A stretch of DNA of 64,000 nt from Pantoea allii (lineage in GTDB: Bacteria > Pseudomonadota > Gammaproteobacteria > Enterobacterales > Enterobacteriaceae): positions 79,679 through 143,678 of the forward strand of contig NZ_NTMH01000035.1 of the NCBI RefSeq assembly GCF_002307475.1. The letters run 5' to 3'. Below the pieces are notes generated by a model. It did no database searches. It saw nothing but the letters and a program-made list of their open reading frames with translations, and was not told the origin of the DNA. Below, piece by piece: positions 31,798 to 43,897 of the stretch; within the stretch, counting starts at the first letter, position 1; each line of letters opens with the position of its first letter. The position numbers and the translations under genes were made by a program.

Positions 31798-31867
31798 TCC
31801 AGACACTCCAGACTGCATTCAAAATAGTGCGCGGATGATAACACAGTTGCGACAGGTGCTATCAGCC

Positions 31868-34720
31868 TCACGCCGTGAGAGATTGTGGTGACTGTAGCCA
31901 GCGCTGCCAGCTGCCGTTCACCGCCTGTTTTTCCTGCGCGAATGCGTCGGGTTCAACGTGCCCCGGCTGCTCCTGAAGCGCCAGATGGTGCAGCGCATCG
32001 CGCAGCGTGACATAAGCATGGGTAAGCGCAGCCGCTTCCTCATCTGACATTTTCTGATGGGTGGCCATCAGTTCAAAAATCCGCACATTGTCCGACCAGC
32101 GCGTTAAGGCGGGCTGCGCGGCCGCGTAACGCAGAACCAGATACTGCGCGATAAACTCAATATCCGTAATGCCGCCTTCGTCGGTTTTGATTTCCCAGCG
32201 GCCTTTATGCTTATTACTCAGATGCGCGCGCATTTTGTCACGCATCTCTCTGACGTCGGTTTGCAACGCCGTTGCGTCGCGAGGCAGGCAGAGAATGGCA
32301 CGGCGAATAGCGCTAAAGCGCTCGCTCAAGGCGGGTTCACCGAACACCACGCGGGCCCGAACCAGCGCCTGATGCTCCCATGTCCAGGCTTCATTGCGCT
32401 GGTAGTCGTCGAAGGCTTCAAAGGTGCTGACCAACATGCCAGCCGCCCCCGACGGACGCAGTCGCGCATCTACTTCGTACAAAATACCGGACGAGGTGCG
32501 GGTGCTGAACAGATGCATGATGCGCTGCGCCAGCCGCAGATAAAACTGACGGCCGTCGATGCTGCGTTCTCCCTGCGTAACCGCTTCCAGCGGGCAGTCA
32601 TGCAGGAAAACCAGATCGAGATCCGAGCTGTAGCCCAGTTCCCATCCACCCAGCTTGCCGTAGCCCAATACCGTGAAGCCCCGTTCGTGTTCATGCACAA
32701 GGTGTGACGGTCGGCCATAGCGCTGTACCATCATATTCCATGCCTGTTGCACCACCGATTCAATGATGGCTTCGGCCAGCCAGGTTAAGTGATCGCTCAC
32801 TTTCATCACCGGCAGCGTGCCTGCAATGTCTGCCGCCGCGATGCGTAACAGCTGTGCCTGTTTAAACTGGCGTAATGCTTCAAGCTGCTGTTCTTCATCA
32901 TCAGCGGGAATGCGCATCAGATACTGACGTAGCTCATCACGATAGGCATCGGTGGCGGTGGGTTGATACAGCGTGGCGGGATCAAGAAGCTCATCCAGTA
33001 GCAGGGGATAACGCGCCAGCTGGCTTGCCACCATCGGCGAGGCCGCACAAAGGCGAATCAGGTGACGTAACGCACCGGGGTACTCGGTCAGCAGTTCAAG
33101 ATAGGTGCTGCGGGTCAGAACGCTCAGCAGCAGCGGTGCCAGTCGGCTGAAGGTCACCGGGGCATCGTTGCGCGAACACACTTCACTCAGCAGCCGTGGC
33201 ATGAGCTGATCCAGCGCCTGGCGACCACGCGGGCCGATGGTACGGCGGCTGATATCCTGGCGAAACGCCTCCAGCGCCTGATTGAGTGCCTGGCACTGCG
33301 CGGTATCCAGCTGCGGCACCAGCGGCGCCAGCTCACTGTCCTCCAGGCTGTCCTGCCAGAGCATATTGAAATCGGCCAGTTCGGGCCGATCGCCAACATC
33401 CGGTGTATCTTCCCCGATCAGCTCATCGAAAATGGCCCGCACGGCGGCCATGTGAGTGTCCAGCTGTGCGCTCAGCATGGACCAGTCATCACACTGCATC
33501 GCCCACGCCAGACGGGCACGCGGTAATGCCTCTTCCGGCAGCGTTTGCGTTTGCTCATCTGTCAGGCTTTGCAGCAGGTTTTCCAGCCTGCGTAGAAACA
33601 GGTAGGCAGCGCGCAGTGCAGCGACCTGTTCAGGTGGCAGCAATGCCAGGGATTCGATAGCCGACAGCGTGGGTAACAAGGCTCTGAGCTGAAGCGAGCG
33701 CTCACGTCCACCACGAATCAGCTGAAACACCTGCACGATAAATTCCGTTTCACGTATCCCACCGGCCCCCAGCTTGATATTGTTTTTCAGCCCACGGCGG
33801 CGCACTTCGCGCGAGATCATCGCTTTCATATTACGCAACGACTGGATCACGCTGAAATCGATGTAACGGCGATAAACAAAGGGCCGCAGCATCTGCTGCA
33901 GCTCCTGGCTCCAGCGATCCTGCTCATCGCCCATTAGCCGGGCTTTCACCATCGCGTACCGCTCCCAGTCGCGGCCCTGCTCCTGGTAATAATCTTCCAG
34001 AGCGGCAAAGCTCATGACCAGCGGCCCGCTGTCGCCAAACGGACGCAGACGCATATCCACCCGGTAAACAAAACCGTCCGCCGTGGGCTGGTCGAGCACC
34101 TTAATCAGGCGCTGGCCCATGCGGGTAAAAAACTGCGCATTGTCGAGTTCACGGCGACCGCCGCGCGTCGTGCCGTTTTCCGGCCAGGCAAAAATCAGGT
34201 CGATATCCGACGAGAAATTCAGCTCGCCGCCGCCCAGCTTACCCATGCCGAGGATCAGCAGCGGCTGTGGCTCACCTGCGGCATTGCAGGGCGTGCCAAA
34301 CTCGCGACAGCAGTCCTGATAAACCCAGGCGCGCGCGGCGTCGATCAGCACCTCGGCTAACACGCTTAACTGTTGCAGCGTCTGCTCTGTCGTGGCGTGA
34401 TGTAAGCACTGCATCCAGGCAATGCGAACCAGCATGCGACGACGAAACAGGCGCAGCACGCGCATCAGGCTGGCTTCACTGTCCACCGCTGCCATGTCAC
34501 TGCCCAACCACTGCGTATACTGCTGCCACTCGTCGGCCTGAGGCGACTGCGCGGCGATCGCTTGCCACCAGTCCGGATTCTGCTGCAGGTTATCCAGCAC
34601 AAAGTCGCTGAACGCCAGACCGGCAAGCTGTGCCTCACTCAGGGCGGAATCCGCAAGCCCGAGCTGTTCGACGGCCTGCGCGGCCTGCGTGCGCAATAGG
34701 TTGGGTAAGGATGGCAACAT
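31868..34720 (-). CDS. glnE: Bifunctional glutamine synthetase adenylyltransferase/adenylyl-removing enzyme
   Basis: 950 residues from the ATG at 34720, preceded by GGGAGAGA; the frame extends 48 codons further back into ygiF, which I reject. Two nucleotidyltransferase domains are visible, each with a GKLGG...SSDxDL signature: [15 protein letters not shown] (N-terminal, deadenylylating) and [15 protein letters not shown] (C-terminal, adenylylating). They are joined by the PII-responsive linker. It controls glutamine synthetase by reversible adenylylation in response to nitrogen supply. Starts 29 bp after the ygiF stop. Confidence 0.97.
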   Translation of the reverse strand: MLPSLPNLLRTQAAQAVEQLGLADSALSEAQLAGLAFSDFVLDNLQQNPDWWQAIAAQSPQADEWQQYTQWLGSDMAAVDSEASLMRVLRLFRRRMLVRIAWMQCLHHATTEQTLQQLSVLAEVLIDAARAWVYQDCCREFGTPCNAAGEPQPLLILGMGKLGGGELNFSSDIDLIFAWPENGTTRGGRRELDNAQFFTRMGQRLIKVLDQPTADGFVYRVDMRLRPFGDSGPLVMSFAALEDYYQEQGRDWERYAMVKARLMGDEQDRWSQELQQMLRPFVYRRYIDFSVIQSLRNMKAMISREVRRRGLKNNIKLGAGGIRETEFIVQVFQLIRGGRERSLQLRALLPTLSAIESLALLPPEQVAALRAAYLFLRRLENLLQSLTDEQTQTLPEEALPRARLAWAMQCDDWSMLSAQLDTHMAAVRAIFDELIGEDTPDVGDRPELADFNMLWQDSLEDSELAPLVPQLDTAQCQALNQALEAFRQDISRRTIGPRGRQALDQLMPRLLSEVCSRNDAPVTFSRLAPLLLSVLTRSTYLELLTEYPGALRHLIRLCAASPMVASQLARYPLLLDELLDPATLYQPTATDAYRDELRQYLMRIPADDEEQQLEALRQFKQAQLLRIAAADIAGTLPVMKVSDHLTWLAEAIIESVVQQAWNMMVQRYGRPSHLVHEHERGFTVLGYGKLGGWELGYSSDLDLVFLHDCPLEAVTQGERSIDGRQFYLRLAQRIMHLFSTRTSSGILYEVDARLRPSGAAGMLVSTFEAFDDYQRNEAWTWEHQALVRARVVFGEPALSERFSAIRRAILCLPRDATALQTDVREMRDKMRAHLSNKHKGRWEIKTDEGGITDIEFIAQYLVLRYAAAQPALTRWSDNVRIFELMATHQKMSDEEAAALTHAYVTLRDALHHLALQEQPGHVEPDAFAQEKQAVNGSWQRWLQSPQSLTA

Positions 34721-34749
34721 GTTCTCTCCCTGATAGCGTGCGGTGTGAC

Positions 34750-36060
34750 TCAGCGTGGCGAGCCGCTGGTTAGCCAAAATGGTGGCTGTTTCATGGCCTG
34801 GGCCTTTAACCAATCCAGGCTGGCGTGCTGCTGCTCCCTGATTGCGCGCTGCAGCTGCTGCCACGGTGCCAGCCAGTCGTGCACTGCGTCCGGCGAGTAG
34901 GCGCCCGCCAGTAAATGGACCGCCAGCAACTGCCGATCCAGACGCGTGGCCTTGTCCTGATACTCGTTAGTCTGGTGAATGGTGCTGAAGGTTTCTTTCA
35001 GGTCGGCATTGATGCGGCCCAGCATGATATCGCCAAAGCGTTTAAAGGAGCCGTTCAGCTTGGTTAGCCCTTTTTCATCAATCCACTGCCGCCAGTGCGA
35101 CTCGGCTAACCAGTGAGTAAGTGCTAACTGGGTTTCAACAGAGAGGGCAGAAAAACAGAAGCTGTCGGCGTCAACATCCTCGTTCAACAACGTCTCTTCC
35201 AGCGTAGTGAGTTTCTGACGCAGCTCGCTGCTGGCCTTGCGCGGCACTAACGCACCAAACAGCGCGAATGCCTGACGCAGCACATCCAGCGCCTCACGCA
35301 CCGCTTCCCTGGCCCGCTTGTTGCCACGCAGCCACACTTCTTCATGATATTGCCAGTGGTCAAGACCTGCCGCCATTGCTGCGACCATGCCCTCTTCCAC
35401 CGTGGCTTTCGGCCCCGCTTTTAACAGCGGAAAGGGTTTTAACTCACGCGGCGGATTGCCTTTCGCTAACTGATAACCACGCGCAGCCTTGCTCAGGCTG
35501 CCCATTCGCAGATCGCCCACGGCAATTAACTGCCGGGCAAACGTCAGCATCTCGCTGCGCTGGCCGCCTTTTAACTCAAGCTCAACCTCTGATAAGGGTT
35601 CACTAAACTCCCCCGCCGTGACTTCGCCCCGATCGCAGGCAATTTCGACGTCACTGCTGCCCGCCGTGACCACCCAGATCTCACGTTCAAAATGGGTGCT
35701 GAACAGCGGCTGCAGGCGCTGTTGTAATGCCGCAACGTCGGTGCCTTCCGGCCAGATGTCGGCTGGCAGACGGCTGATGTCCAGCGTCGGTTCGGTCAGA
35801 TCAACGTTGTATTCGCCTCGCTGATGTAGCCCGCCCAGCGTTGTGCCGGCGGTTTTCAGCGTCATTTCGTAGCGCTGGTCCACGCCACGAATGCGTAATC
35901 CCATATTCCATCGACGTAACTGGTTATCGTCGGTTTCAAAATAGATATTGGTCAGCTGACGGGCAGCCTGATGCTGATGCGGGAATGCCGCCAGCCGTTC
36001 TGCCAGTTTCCCGGCAGCATTTGGTTTAGCAATGAACTTAAGCTCGATCTCGATGGTCAT
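34750..36060 (-). CDS. ygiF: Inorganic triphosphatase YgiF (CYTH-CHAD)
   Basis: 436 residues. N-terminal CYTH domain (1-205) begins with the signature EIELKF and continues with acidic/basic pairs lining the tunnel ([16 protein letters not shown]). The C-terminal CHAD domain (about 215-430) is a helical bundle with the His-containing LDHWQYHEE segment near 234-242. It hydrolyses tripolyphosphate. Co-directional with glnE. Confidence 0.93.
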   Translation of the reverse strand: MTIEIELKFIAKPNAAGKLAERLAAFPHQHQAARQLTNIYFETDDNQLRRWNMGLRIRGVDQRYEMTLKTAGTTLGGLHQRGEYNVDLTEPTLDISRLPADIWPEGTDVAALQQRLQPLFSTHFEREIWVVTAGSSDVEIACDRGEVTAGEFSEPLSEVELELKGGQRSEMLTFARQLIAVGDLRMGSLSKAARGYQLAKGNPPRELKPFPLLKAGPKATVEEGMVAAMAAGLDHWQYHEEVWLRGNKRAREAVREALDVLRQAFALFGALVPRKASSELRQKLTTLEETLLNEDVDADSFCFSALSVETQLALTHWLAESHWRQWIDEKGLTKLNGSFKRFGDIMLGRINADLKETFSTIHQTNEYQDKATRLDRQLLAVHLLAGAYSPDAVHDWLAPWQQLQRAIREQQHASLDWLKAQAMKQPPFWLTSGSPR

Positions 36061-36325
36061 ATTTTTTTATTCACTAACGCCGCTGGTACTTGAGGATATA
36101 TTCCCTACCTGTTTCAGGTTATCTTCTGCTGCATCCACTGAGCTGAAGGTTAGGGGTTTTCAGGCGAAGAGTAATGCACAGAAGCCGGGCTGTCTCTGCT
36201 TTCTTTGTGCTTTCGCTACCCTTTTCGCACTGTCATGAGACCAGGATAGTTCTCATTCAGATTTATGCGAAGCCTCTACAGACTGTGCCGGTAAATTATC
36301 TTCATTTTAAGCAAAACGAAATCTA

Positions 36326-36946
36326 ATGAAAAAAATCACACTCACTGGAATCACTTTGCTGGCCCTCAGCACCCTTGCACCTGCTCACGCTGATGAAAAA
36401 CGTTACGTTTCTGACGAATTATCCACCTGGGTTCGCAGCGGCCCTGGCGATCAGTTTCGCCTGCTCGGCAAGCTGAACGCCGGTGAACAAGTCCAGTTGC
36501 TGCAGACCAATGACGCCACCAAATATGGTCAGGTGCGCGATGCCGAAGGCCGTACCGTCTGGATCCCACTGTCGCAGCTGAGTGAAAACCCCAGCCTGCG
36601 CACCCGGGTTCCACAGCTGGAGCAACAGGTGAAAGACCTGACGGCTAAGTTAGCGAATATCGATAACAGCTGGAACCAGCGCACGGCAGAAATGCAGAAT
36701 AAAGTTGCCAGCAGCGACAGCGTGATTAACGGCTTAAAAGAGCAAAATCAGAAACTTAAAAACGAACTGATTGTGGCCCAGAAGAAAGTCAGCGCCGCCA
36801 ACGTTCAGTTGGATGACAAGCAGCGCACGATCATCATGCAGTGGTTTATGTATGGCGGCGGCGTGCTCGGTGTGGGCCTGCTGCTCGGTCTGCTGCTGCC
36901 GCATATGGTGCCGCGCCGGAAGAAAAACGATCGCTGGATGAACTAG
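36326..36946 (+). CDS. ygiM: SH3-domain membrane protein YgiM (TIGR04211 family)
   Basis: 206 residues. Signal peptide (1-22, ending PAHA), bacterial SH3 domain (about 26-90, YVSDELSTWVRSGPGDQFR ... GRTVWIPLSQLS), a coiled coil (about 95-165), then one C-terminal transmembrane segment (about 172-193) and a basic tail RRKKNDRW. Topology suggests a periplasmic SH3/coiled coil anchored in the inner membrane. Molecular role is unclear. The 265-bp gap upstream (36061-36325) shows no gene or repeat. Confidence 0.9.
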   Translation: MKKITLTGITLLALSTLAPAHADEKRYVSDELSTWVRSGPGDQFRLLGKLNAGEQVQLLQTNDATKYGQVRDAEGRTVWIPLSQLSENPSLRTRVPQLEQQVKDLTAKLANIDNSWNQRTAEMQNKVASSDSVINGLKEQNQKLKNELIVAQKKVSAANVQLDDKQRTIIMQWFMYGGGVLGVGLLLGLLLPHMVPRRKKNDRWMN

Positions 36947-36967
36947 TCTGCACCACAGCTCGCTATC

Positions 36968-36991
36968 AGGGGATCGCCAGATGCCCCTTTT
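36968..36991 (+). terminator. Probable ygiM terminator
   Basis: AGGGG (36968-36972) and CCCCT (36984-36988) bracket an 11-base loop and are followed by TTTT, just after the ygiM stop. Confidence 0.5.
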
Positions 36992-37103
36992 GGCCTGTCT
37001 GCAATATGCCGAATTTGTGCAACAATAGCGTTTGTGCCCGTCTGGATTCAGGTGCCGGAAGCCCCCGGACGCGCAGTTCACTTATTTATCTCTGGAGTTG
37101 TGC

Positions 37104-38321
37104 GTGAAGACCTTTCTTGTTGGCGGCGCGGTACGTGATGCGCTGTTGAAATTGCCGGTTAAAGACAAAGACTGGGTGGTGGTTGGCGCGACGCCAGAAA
37201 CCATGCTGGAACAAGGCTATCAGCAGGTAGGCCGCGATTTCCCCGTGTTCCTGCATCCCGACAGCCGGGAAGAGTACGCGCTGGCGCGTACCGAGCGGAA
37301 AAACGGCAAAGGCTATACCGGTTTTACCACCTGGTCGGCACCGGACGTCACCCTGGAGCAGGATTTACAGCGGCGCGATTTGACGATTAACGCCATCGCC
37401 CAGGATGAGAAGGGTGAGCTTTATGATCCCTATCACGGGCAACAGGATATCGCTGCCCGTCAGCTGCGCCACGTGTCCGATGCCTTTAGTGACGATCCCC
37501 TGCGCGTGCTGCGCGTTGCACGCTTTGCCGCGCGCTTTGCCCATCTCAACTTCCGCATTGCCGATGAAACCCAGGCCCTGATGCAACAAATGGCGGAGAG
37601 CGGCGAACTGGCCGATCTCACGGCCGAACGCGTCTGGAAAGAAACGGAAAAAGCGCTCTCTTCGCATAATCCTCAGGTCTACTTCCAGGTGCTGCGTGAC
37701 TGCGGTGCCTTACGGGTGCTGTTTCCGGAAATCGATAACCTGTACGGCGTCCCCGCTCCCGCCAGATGGCACCCTGAAATCGATACCGGGGTGCATACAT
37801 TGATGGCCTTAACCCTGTCAGCGGCCTTATCAGACGCTATCGACGTGCGTTTTGCGACGCTGTTCCACGATGTCGGTAAGGCATTAACCCCCGTGGAGAA
37901 ATGGCCCAGCCATCATGGGCATGGCGCGGCGGGCGTTCCGTTGGTCGCCGCACTGTGCCAGCGTTTACGCGTGCCCAATGCGATTCGTGATTTAGCGCTG
38001 CTGGTAACGGAGTTTCACGACATGATGCATACCATTGAGCAGCGCCCTGCTGAATCTCTGGTTGCGTTATTTGACCGTCTTGATGCCTGGCGCAAACCCG
38101 AACGGGTGAACCAACTGGCGCTGTGTAGTGAAGCGGATGCCCGCGGACGCGGTGGTCTTGCCAGCATGCCTTATCCGCAAGGCGATTACCTGCGACGTGC
38201 GTTTGCACTGGCTCAGGCGGTGTCCTCTAAGGCGGTGGTCGAGGCAGGATTTAAAGGCATTGAGGTGCGGGAAGAGTTAACGCGACGGCGTATTGCCGCG
38301 GTCGAACAACGCATAGCTTAA
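37104..38321 (+). CDS. cca: Multifunctional CCA tRNA nucleotidyltransferase
   Basis: 405 residues from a GTG at 37104 with GGAG seven bases upstream; this puts the family N-terminus [14 protein letters not shown] right at the start, whereas the longer frame adds 24 unrelated residues. Class II poly(A) polymerase head: [25 protein letters not shown] and EDPLRVLR-like [14 protein letters not shown]-terminal HD phosphohydrolase domain follows (LFHDVGKAL, near residue 255). It adds and repairs the CCA end of tRNAs. A GC stem (38321-38344) follows. Confidence 0.96.
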   Translation: MKTFLVGGAVRDALLKLPVKDKDWVVVGATPETMLEQGYQQVGRDFPVFLHPDSREEYALARTERKNGKGYTGFTTWSAPDVTLEQDLQRRDLTINAIAQDEKGELYDPYHGQQDIAARQLRHVSDAFSDDPLRVLRVARFAARFAHLNFRIADETQALMQQMAESGELADLTAERVWKETEKALSSHNPQVYFQVLRDCGALRVLFPEIDNLYGVPAPARWHPEIDTGVHTLMALTLSAALSDAIDVRFATLFHDVGKALTPVEKWPSHHGHGAAGVPLVAALCQRLRVPNAIRDLALLVTEFHDMMHTIEQRPAESLVALFDRLDAWRKPERVNQLALCSEADARGRGGLASMPYPQGDYLRRAFALAQAVSSKAVVEAGFKGIEVREELTRRRIAAVEQRIA

Positions 38322-38353
38322 CGCGGCCAGTCACCCGGCCGCGTCATAATGGC

Positions 38354-39175
38354 TTACATGAAAATCATGTAGACCGCACCCGCCACGATAAAGCGGTAGA
38401 TGGCAAACGACACGAAAGAGATACGTTTGATCAGTTCCAGGAAGACTTTGATGGCCAGCAGCGCGACAACAAAGGCAGTGATGAAGCCAACGGCAAACAT
38501 CGGGAAGTCGGCCATCGACAGGAAGCCAAGGCTTTTGTACAGATCCAGCCCGGTAGCACCCATCATCATCGGGACGGCCAGGATAAACGAGAACTCGGAT
38601 GCGGCATAGCGGCTCACGCCCATCAGCATCCCACCTGAAATGGTAGCACCTGAACGCGAGAAGCCCGGCCACAGCGCCAGACACTGGAAGCAGCCAATCG
38701 CAAACGCCTGAAGATAGGTAATATCATCCACGCCGACGGCTTTTGGCTGTTTAGGTTTCAGGAATTCCGCCGCCAGCAGCAGTAAGCCGCCGACCACCAG
38801 CGCATACATCACGTTAATCGGATTAAACAAGGTTTTAATCTGATCGTGCAACGCCAGCCCGACCACCACTGCGGGGATCATCCCCAACAGAATATGAATC
38901 AGGGTTAAGCGACCCGTTCCCACGCCTTCGTGTTTGACTTCACCAAAGTGGATACCGATTAATCCAAATAAACGCCGCCAAAACATCACGACCACAGCAA
39001 GAATGGAACCTAACTGAATGACGACCTCAAAGGTTTCCGCTTTATCGCCCTCAAAGCCCAGTAGGTGCCCCACGATAATCATGTGCCCGGTGGAAGAGAC
39101 CGGTAAAAACTCGGTTAACCCTTCGACCACGCCCAGGATTGCAGCTACCCACAGCTGATGAAGATCTGCCATCAA
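38354..39175 (-). CDS. uppP: Undecaprenyl-diphosphate phosphatase
   Basis: 273 residues, polytopic (about eight hydrophobic segments). Signature [16 protein letters not shown] near residues 18-33 and [18 protein letters not shown] near 160-177 hold the catalytic Glu, Ser/His and Arg of the BacA/UppP family. It recycles the undecaprenyl carrier of peptidoglycan and O-antigen synthesis at the inner membrane and gives bacitracin tolerance. Convergent with cca; same position as in E. coli. Confidence 0.96.
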   Translation of the reverse strand: MMADLHQLWVAAILGVVEGLTEFLPVSSTGHMIIVGHLLGFEGDKAETFEVVIQLGSILAVVVMFWRRLFGLIGIHFGEVKHEGVGTGRLTLIHILLGMIPAVVVGLALHDQIKTLFNPINVMYALVVGGLLLLAAEFLKPKQPKAVGVDDITYLQAFAIGCFQCLALWPGFSRSGATISGGMLMGVSRYAASEFSFILAVPMMMGATGLDLYKSLGFLSMADFPMFAVGFITAFVVALLAIKVFLELIKRISFVSFAIYRFIVAGAVYMIFM

Positions 39176-39365
39176 TGTATTCCCTCTGTCCGTTTTAAAA
39201 CCATTAAAAAGGCGCTAGCAGAAGCGCTATCGCCTTAATCTTATCTGCTTCACTCTGAATAAAACCTTAAGCTCAATTGCCGTTTAGTCAGTCGCAACGA
39301 AACGGCACCACCTGAGACAGACAATAATTTGGTTTGGTTTCATTGTGATGGCAATCACATCGTAA

Positions 39366-39725
39366 TTATTTAGGAATAGTCCCGCGCTGAATACGCACGC
39401 CAACCTGCGCTGCCTGCGCCACAGCGCCCGGTTTTGCTACCTTGATACGCACACCAGGCGAATTGAAACGGTTCATCAACAGATCCGCGATTTCTTCCGC
39501 TACGCGCTCGACCAGGGCAAAACGCTGTCCTGTCAGATGCGTCAGGATCGCGTCGGAGACGTCGGCATAGCTCAGGCAGTCTTTCACATCGTCGCTGGCG
39601 GCCGCCTGGCGGTTATCCCACGCCATCTCTACATCGATCACCAGCTTCTGCTGTATTCCCTGCTCCCAGTCGTAAACGCCAATGGTGGTGAAGACGGTGA
39701 GTTGTTCAATAAAGACGATATCCAT
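39366..39725 (-). CDS. folB: Dihydroneopterin aldolase
   Basis: 119 residues. T-fold protein with DIVFIEQLTVFTTIGVYDWEQ at its start, the substrate-binding Glu in QRFALVERVAEEIADLL and the C-terminal KPGAVAQAAQVGVRI block. It cleaves dihydroneopterin in folate synthesis. Divergent from plsY with a 108-bp gap. Confidence 0.95.
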   Translation of the reverse strand: MDIVFIEQLTVFTTIGVYDWEQGIQQKLVIDVEMAWDNRQAAASDDVKDCLSYADVSDAILTHLTGQRFALVERVAEEIADLLMNRFNSPGVRIKVAKPGAVAQAAQVGVRIQRGTIPK

Positions 39726-39833
39726 GATGATGCTCTCTGTTTTTGGTCGCGCCGGATACCACTTCCGGCAGATTGTGCGTATTATCCATGCTTGACGTGA
39801 TCAAAACGACCCCAAAGGAAACGGGACGGTGTT

Positions 39834-40433
39834 ATGAGTGCTTTCGCGCTTGGTATGATTATTTTCGCGTATCTGTGCGGTTCAATTTCCAGTGCCATTC
39901 TGGTCTGCAAACTTGCCGGTTTACCCGATCCCCGCACCCACGGTTCAGGCAACCCGGGCGCAACCAACGTGCTGCGTATTGGCGGCAAGCTGGCGGCTGC
40001 GTCTGTACTGGTGTTCGATATTGTGAAAGGTATGGTGCCCGTGTGGCTGGCGTACCTGTTTCATGTCTCACCCCTTTATCTGGGCTTAACGGCGATTGCC
40101 GCCTGTCTGGGCCATATTTACCCGGTGTTCTTTCGCTTTCGCGGCGGGAAAGGTGTGGCGACCGCCTTTGGTGCTATCGCCCCGATTGGCTGGGACCTGA
40201 CCGGACTGATGACGGGAACATGGCTGCTGACCGTGCTGCTGAGCGGCTACTCATCGCTTGGGGCGATTGTCAGCGCGCTGATTGCGCCGTTTTATGTCTG
40301 GTGGTTTAAACCCCAGTTCACCTTTCCGGTTTCTATGCTCTCCTGCCTGATTTTGCTGCGTCATCATGACAATATTCAGCGCCTGTGGCGCGGTCAGGAA
40401 AGCAAAATCTGGAAGCGGAAAAAGAAACCCTAA
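39834..40433 (+). CDS. plsY: Glycerol-3-phosphate acyltransferase PlsY
   Basis: 199 residues, five hydrophobic segments. PlsY signatures: [16 protein letters not shown] near residues 36-51, [14 protein letters not shown] near 99-112, and a C-terminal [17 protein letters not shown]. It uses acyl-phosphate to acylate glycerol 3-phosphate, the first step of phospholipid synthesis. A strong bidirectional terminator separates it from the convergent tsaD. Confidence 0.95.
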   Translation: MSAFALGMIIFAYLCGSISSAILVCKLAGLPDPRTHGSGNPGATNVLRIGGKLAAASVLVFDIVKGMVPVWLAYLFHVSPLYLGLTAIAACLGHIYPVFFRFRGGKGVATAFGAIAPIGWDLTGLMTGTWLLTVLLSGYSSLGAIVSALIAPFYVWWFKPQFTFPVSMLSCLILLRHHDNIQRLWRGQESKIWKRKKKP

Positions 40434-40440
40434 GCGTAAA

Positions 40441-40463
40441 AAAAGCCGGCTAACCGGCTTTTT
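40441..40463. terminator. Bidirectional terminator between plsY and tsaD
   Basis: AAAAGCCGG, loop CTAA, CCGGCTTTTT: a 9-bp stem with A and T tracts on either side of convergent genes. Confidence 0.9.
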
Positions 40464-40468
40464 GATTT

Positions 40469-41482
40469 TCAAATGGCGGGCAGTTCCGACAGTGGCCAAC
40501 GCGGCCTGACGCTGACGCCAAGCTCACCCCGCGTACCGCCTTTAAGGCGTACCATGCCGGCATAAGCAATCATCGCGCCGTTATCGGTACAAAACTCAGG
40601 ACGGGCATAAAAGACTTCTCCGCCGCGCTTTTGCATCATCACGGCCATCTGCTCGCGCAGAGTGCGGTTTGCACTGACGCCGCCCGCAATAACCAGACGC
40701 TTAAAGCCGGTTTGATCCAGCGCGCGTTTGCACTTAATCGCCAGCGTATCTACCACCGCATCTTCAAATGCCCGCGCGATATCGGCCCGGGTTTGCTCGT
40801 CGTCGTCATTGCCACGAATGGTATTCGCCGCAAAGGTTTTCAGGCCCGAGAAACTAAAATCCAGTCCAGGACGATCGGTCATCGGACGCGGAAACGTGAA
40901 TCGCCCAGCGGTGCCCTGCTGCGCCATTTTCGCCAGCATTGGACCGCCAGGATAATCCAGCCCCAGCAATTTGGCGGTTTTATCGAAGGCTTCCCCTGCC
41001 GCGTCGTCAATCGACTCGCCCAGCAGTTCGTATTCGCCAATGCCGGTGACGCTGATTAACTGGGTATGACCACCTGAAACCAGCAATGCCACAAACGGAA
41101 ACGGTGGCGGATTCTCTTCGAGCATCGGTGCCAGCAGATGCCCTTCCATATGGTGCACGGGCACGGCAGGAACTTTCCATGCAAAGGCCAGCGCGCGCCC
41201 AATCGTGGCGCCCACCAGTAATGCGCCCACCAAACCCGGGCCTGCGGTATACGCCACCGCATCAATCTGCTGCGGCTGCAAACCCGCCTCTTTCAGCGCC
41301 GCCCGGATCAGGGGCACCGTTTTGCGTACGTGATCGCGCGATGCCAGTTCCGGCACTACACCGCCGTAATCGGCATGCAGTTTTACCTGACTGTATAGCT
41401 GGTTGGCCACCAGGCCAGCCTCGTCATCATAGATTGCGATGCCGGTTTCATCGCACGATGTTTCAATACCCAGAATTCGCAT
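40469..41482 (-). CDS. tsaD: tRNA N6-adenosine threonylcarbamoyltransferase
   Basis: 337 residues. ASKHA fold with [12 protein letters not shown] at the N-terminus, the iron-binding HHMEGH (about residues 111-116), [10 protein letters not shown] near 132-141 and [12 protein letters not shown] near 271-282. It transfers the threonylcarbamoyl group to A37 of ANN-decoding tRNAs with TsaB/TsaE; this includes the tRNA-Ile2 encoded 6 kb away. Divergent from rpsU, as in E. coli. Confidence 0.97.
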   Translation of the reverse strand: MRILGIETSCDETGIAIYDDEAGLVANQLYSQVKLHADYGGVVPELASRDHVRKTVPLIRAALKEAGLQPQQIDAVAYTAGPGLVGALLVGATIGRALAFAWKVPAVPVHHMEGHLLAPMLEENPPPFPFVALLVSGGHTQLISVTGIGEYELLGESIDDAAGEAFDKTAKLLGLDYPGGPMLAKMAQQGTAGRFTFPRPMTDRPGLDFSFSGLKTFAANTIRGNDDDEQTRADIARAFEDAVVDTLAIKCKRALDQTGFKRLVIAGGVSANRTLREQMAVMMQKRGGEVFYARPEFCTDNGAMIAYAGMVRLKGGTRGELGVSVRPRWPLSELPAI

Positions 41483-41659
41483 GGCTTCACCTCATTCTTG
41501 CGGCGCGCAGTTTAGCATAGCCCTTGTGTGAAAAGAGGACCCCATCCACGCAAAAAGTCATTTTCCGCTGCCTAAAGAGTGCGCTATACTTCCGCCCCTG
41601 GAAAAAACCGGCAGCCGCACAGGCAATCGCTCCTGTTGGTTCTAAATTATCCATGGTGC

Positions 41660-41689
41660 TTTACAAGCCGACGCGAGTTGGAGTAAAAT
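41660..41689 (+). promoter_or_regulatory. Promoter of the rpsU-dnaG-rpoD operon
   Basis: TTTACA at 41660-41665 and TAAAAT at 41684-41689, spacer 18 bp, about 70 bp before rpsU. A second possible promoter with TATACT at 41583-41588 lies upstream, in line with the several tandem promoters known for this operon in E. coli. Confidence 0.6.
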
Positions 41690-41748
41690 GCTGCACCATT
41701 TTGAAATGTGCTGACGCCGCAGTCAGCAGCAAAACCGAATTTTATTGA

Positions 41749-41976
<228 letters not shown>

Positions 41977-42031
41977 TTTCCCGGAGGTTCGCCTCCACAG
42001 CGTGATAAACGCAGACCGAGTCAAGTAAAAG

Positions 42032-42058
42032 GCCGTGCTTTCCGAAAGGAAGCGCGGC
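42032..42058 (+). terminator. Partial terminator/attenuator between rpsU and dnaG
   Basis: GCCGTGCTTTCC, loop GAAA, GGAAGCGCGGC followed by a short T-rich stretch. It sits where E. coli has terminator T1, which lets most transcripts stop after rpsU so that S21 is made in far larger amounts than primase. Confidence 0.8.
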
Positions 42059-42092
42059 TTGTTGTCGTTTATGAGCTGAAAAAACGGGGCTT

Positions 42093-43838
42093 ATGGCAGG
42101 ACGAATTCCACGCGTATTTATCAATGACTTACTTGCCCGCACGGACATCGTGGAGTTAATCGATGCTCGCGTTAAGCTGAAAAAGCAGGGAAAAAATTAT
42201 CACGCGTGCTGTCCTTTTCATAATGAGAAAACGCCCTCTTTCACCGTAAATGGCGAAAAGCAGTTTTATCACTGCTTTGGATGCGGCGCTCACGGTAACG
42301 CCATCGATTTTCTGATGAACTATGATCGTCTTGAGTTTGTTGAGAGCATCGAAGAGTTAGCCACATCCCATGGTTTAGACGTACCTTACGAAGCCGGCAA
42401 CGGGCCAAGCCAGATGGAACGCCATCAGCGCCAGAGCCTGTACCAACTGATGGAAAACCTGAACGGGTTTTATCAGCAGAGTTTGCAGCAATCCAGCGCC
42501 CAGTCAGCTCGCGATTATCTTGAGCATCGCGGTCTGAGCGCCGACATCATCAACCATTTTGCGATTGGCTATGCGCCCGCCGGTTGGGACAACGTCCTGA
42601 AACGCTTTGGCAAACAGCCTGAAGATCGCGAGTCGTTGATGGAAGCAGGCATGCTGGTCAGTAATGACAAAGGCCGGGTTTATGACCGCTTTCGCGAGCG
42701 CGTGATGTTTCCGATTCGCGATAAGCGAGGCCGCGTCATCGGCTTTGGCGGTCGCGTGCTGGGTAATGATACGCCTAAGTATCTGAACTCACCTGAAACG
42801 CCTGTTTTTCATAAAGGCCGTCAACTTTACGGTCTGTATGAAGCGTTAAAAAATCATCCTGAGCCTAAACGCTTGTTGGTGGTTGAAGGTTATATGGATG
42901 TGGTTGCCCTGGCGCAGTTCGGCGTGGATTACGCGGTGGCATCGCTGGGGACATCCACGACGGCTGAACACATTCAGCTGCTGTTTCGCAGTACGGACAA
43001 CGTGATTTGCTGTTATGACGGCGATCGTGCCGGACGTGAAGCCGCATGGCGTGCACTTGAAACAGCATTGCCTTACATGAATGACGGTCGTCAGCTACGC
43101 TTTATGTTTCTACCCGACGGCGAAGACCCGGATACGCTGGTTCGCCAGGAGGGTAAAGCCGCATTTGAGGCGAGGATGGAGCAGGCGATGCCGCTCTCTT
43201 CGTTTCTTTTTGACAGCCTGCTACCTCAGGTAGATTTGAGCTCTCGCGACGGCAAAGCACGTTTAAGTACGTTGGCGCTGCCGTTGATCACACAGATTCC
43301 CGGTGAAACACTGCGCATTTATCTGCGTCAGGAGCTGGGTAACAAATTAGGTATTCTGGATGACTCTCAGCTTGAAAAGCTGATGCCGAAGCAGGCACCG
43401 GGCGGAAGCGCACCGGTGGCCCCGCCACTCAAACGCACCACGATGCGTGTATTAGTGGCGCTGCTGATCCAGAATCCGCAGTTGGCAACACTGGTGCCGT
43501 CTCTGGATGGGCTTTCCGAGTCGAAAATGGCCGGTTTACCGCTATTTATCGAATTAGTGACGCGTTGTAACGAGAATCCTGGATTGACCACAGGTCAGCT
43601 ACTAGAGTTATATCGCGGAACAAATTTTAGCCAGACGCTTGAAACACTGGCCGTTTGGAACCACATGATAGTGGATGAGGAAAGCGAAGCGGTATTTCAG
43701 GACTCCCTTGCGAGCATTTATGACTCGGCACTGGAAGAACGACTGGAGTTCCTGATTGCGCGTGAACGCACGCACGGGCTGAGTAGCGACGAGCGCCGCG
43801 AACTCTGGACACTGAGCCAGGCCTTCGCGAAGAAATGA
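42093..43838 (+). CDS. dnaG: DNA primase
   Basis: 581 residues. N-terminal zinc-binding domain (CCPFHNEKTPSF ... YHCFGCGAHG, residues about 39-66). RNA polymerase core with RVMFPIRDKRGRVIGFGGR, the TOPRIM acidic motif VVEGYMDVVAL and CYDGDRAGREA. The C-terminal DnaB-interaction domain is about 440-581. It lays RNA primers at the replication fork. The start has no strong Shine-Dalgarno, as expected for a poorly translated primase. Confidence 0.97.
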   Translation: MAGRIPRVFINDLLARTDIVELIDARVKLKKQGKNYHACCPFHNEKTPSFTVNGEKQFYHCFGCGAHGNAIDFLMNYDRLEFVESIEELATSHGLDVPYEAGNGPSQMERHQRQSLYQLMENLNGFYQQSLQQSSAQSARDYLEHRGLSADIINHFAIGYAPAGWDNVLKRFGKQPEDRESLMEAGMLVSNDKGRVYDRFRERVMFPIRDKRGRVIGFGGRVLGNDTPKYLNSPETPVFHKGRQLYGLYEALKNHPEPKRLLVVEGYMDVVALAQFGVDYAVASLGTSTTAEHIQLLFRSTDNVICCYDGDRAGREAAWRALETALPYMNDGRQLRFMFLPDGEDPDTLVRQEGKAAFEARMEQAMPLSSFLFDSLLPQVDLSSRDGKARLSTLALPLITQIPGETLRIYLRQELGNKLGILDDSQLEKLMPKQAPGGSAPVAPPLKRTTMRVLVALLIQNPQLATLVPSLDGLSESKMAGLPLFIELVTRCNENPGLTTGQLLELYRGTNFSQTLETLAVWNHMIVDEESEAVFQDSLASIYDSALEERLEFLIARERTHGLSSDERRELWTLSQAFAKK

Positions 43839-43897
43839 TGCATTATCCGGCCTGCTGCTTCCTGTAACCGAAGCGGCAGGCTTAAAATTTGATGGGT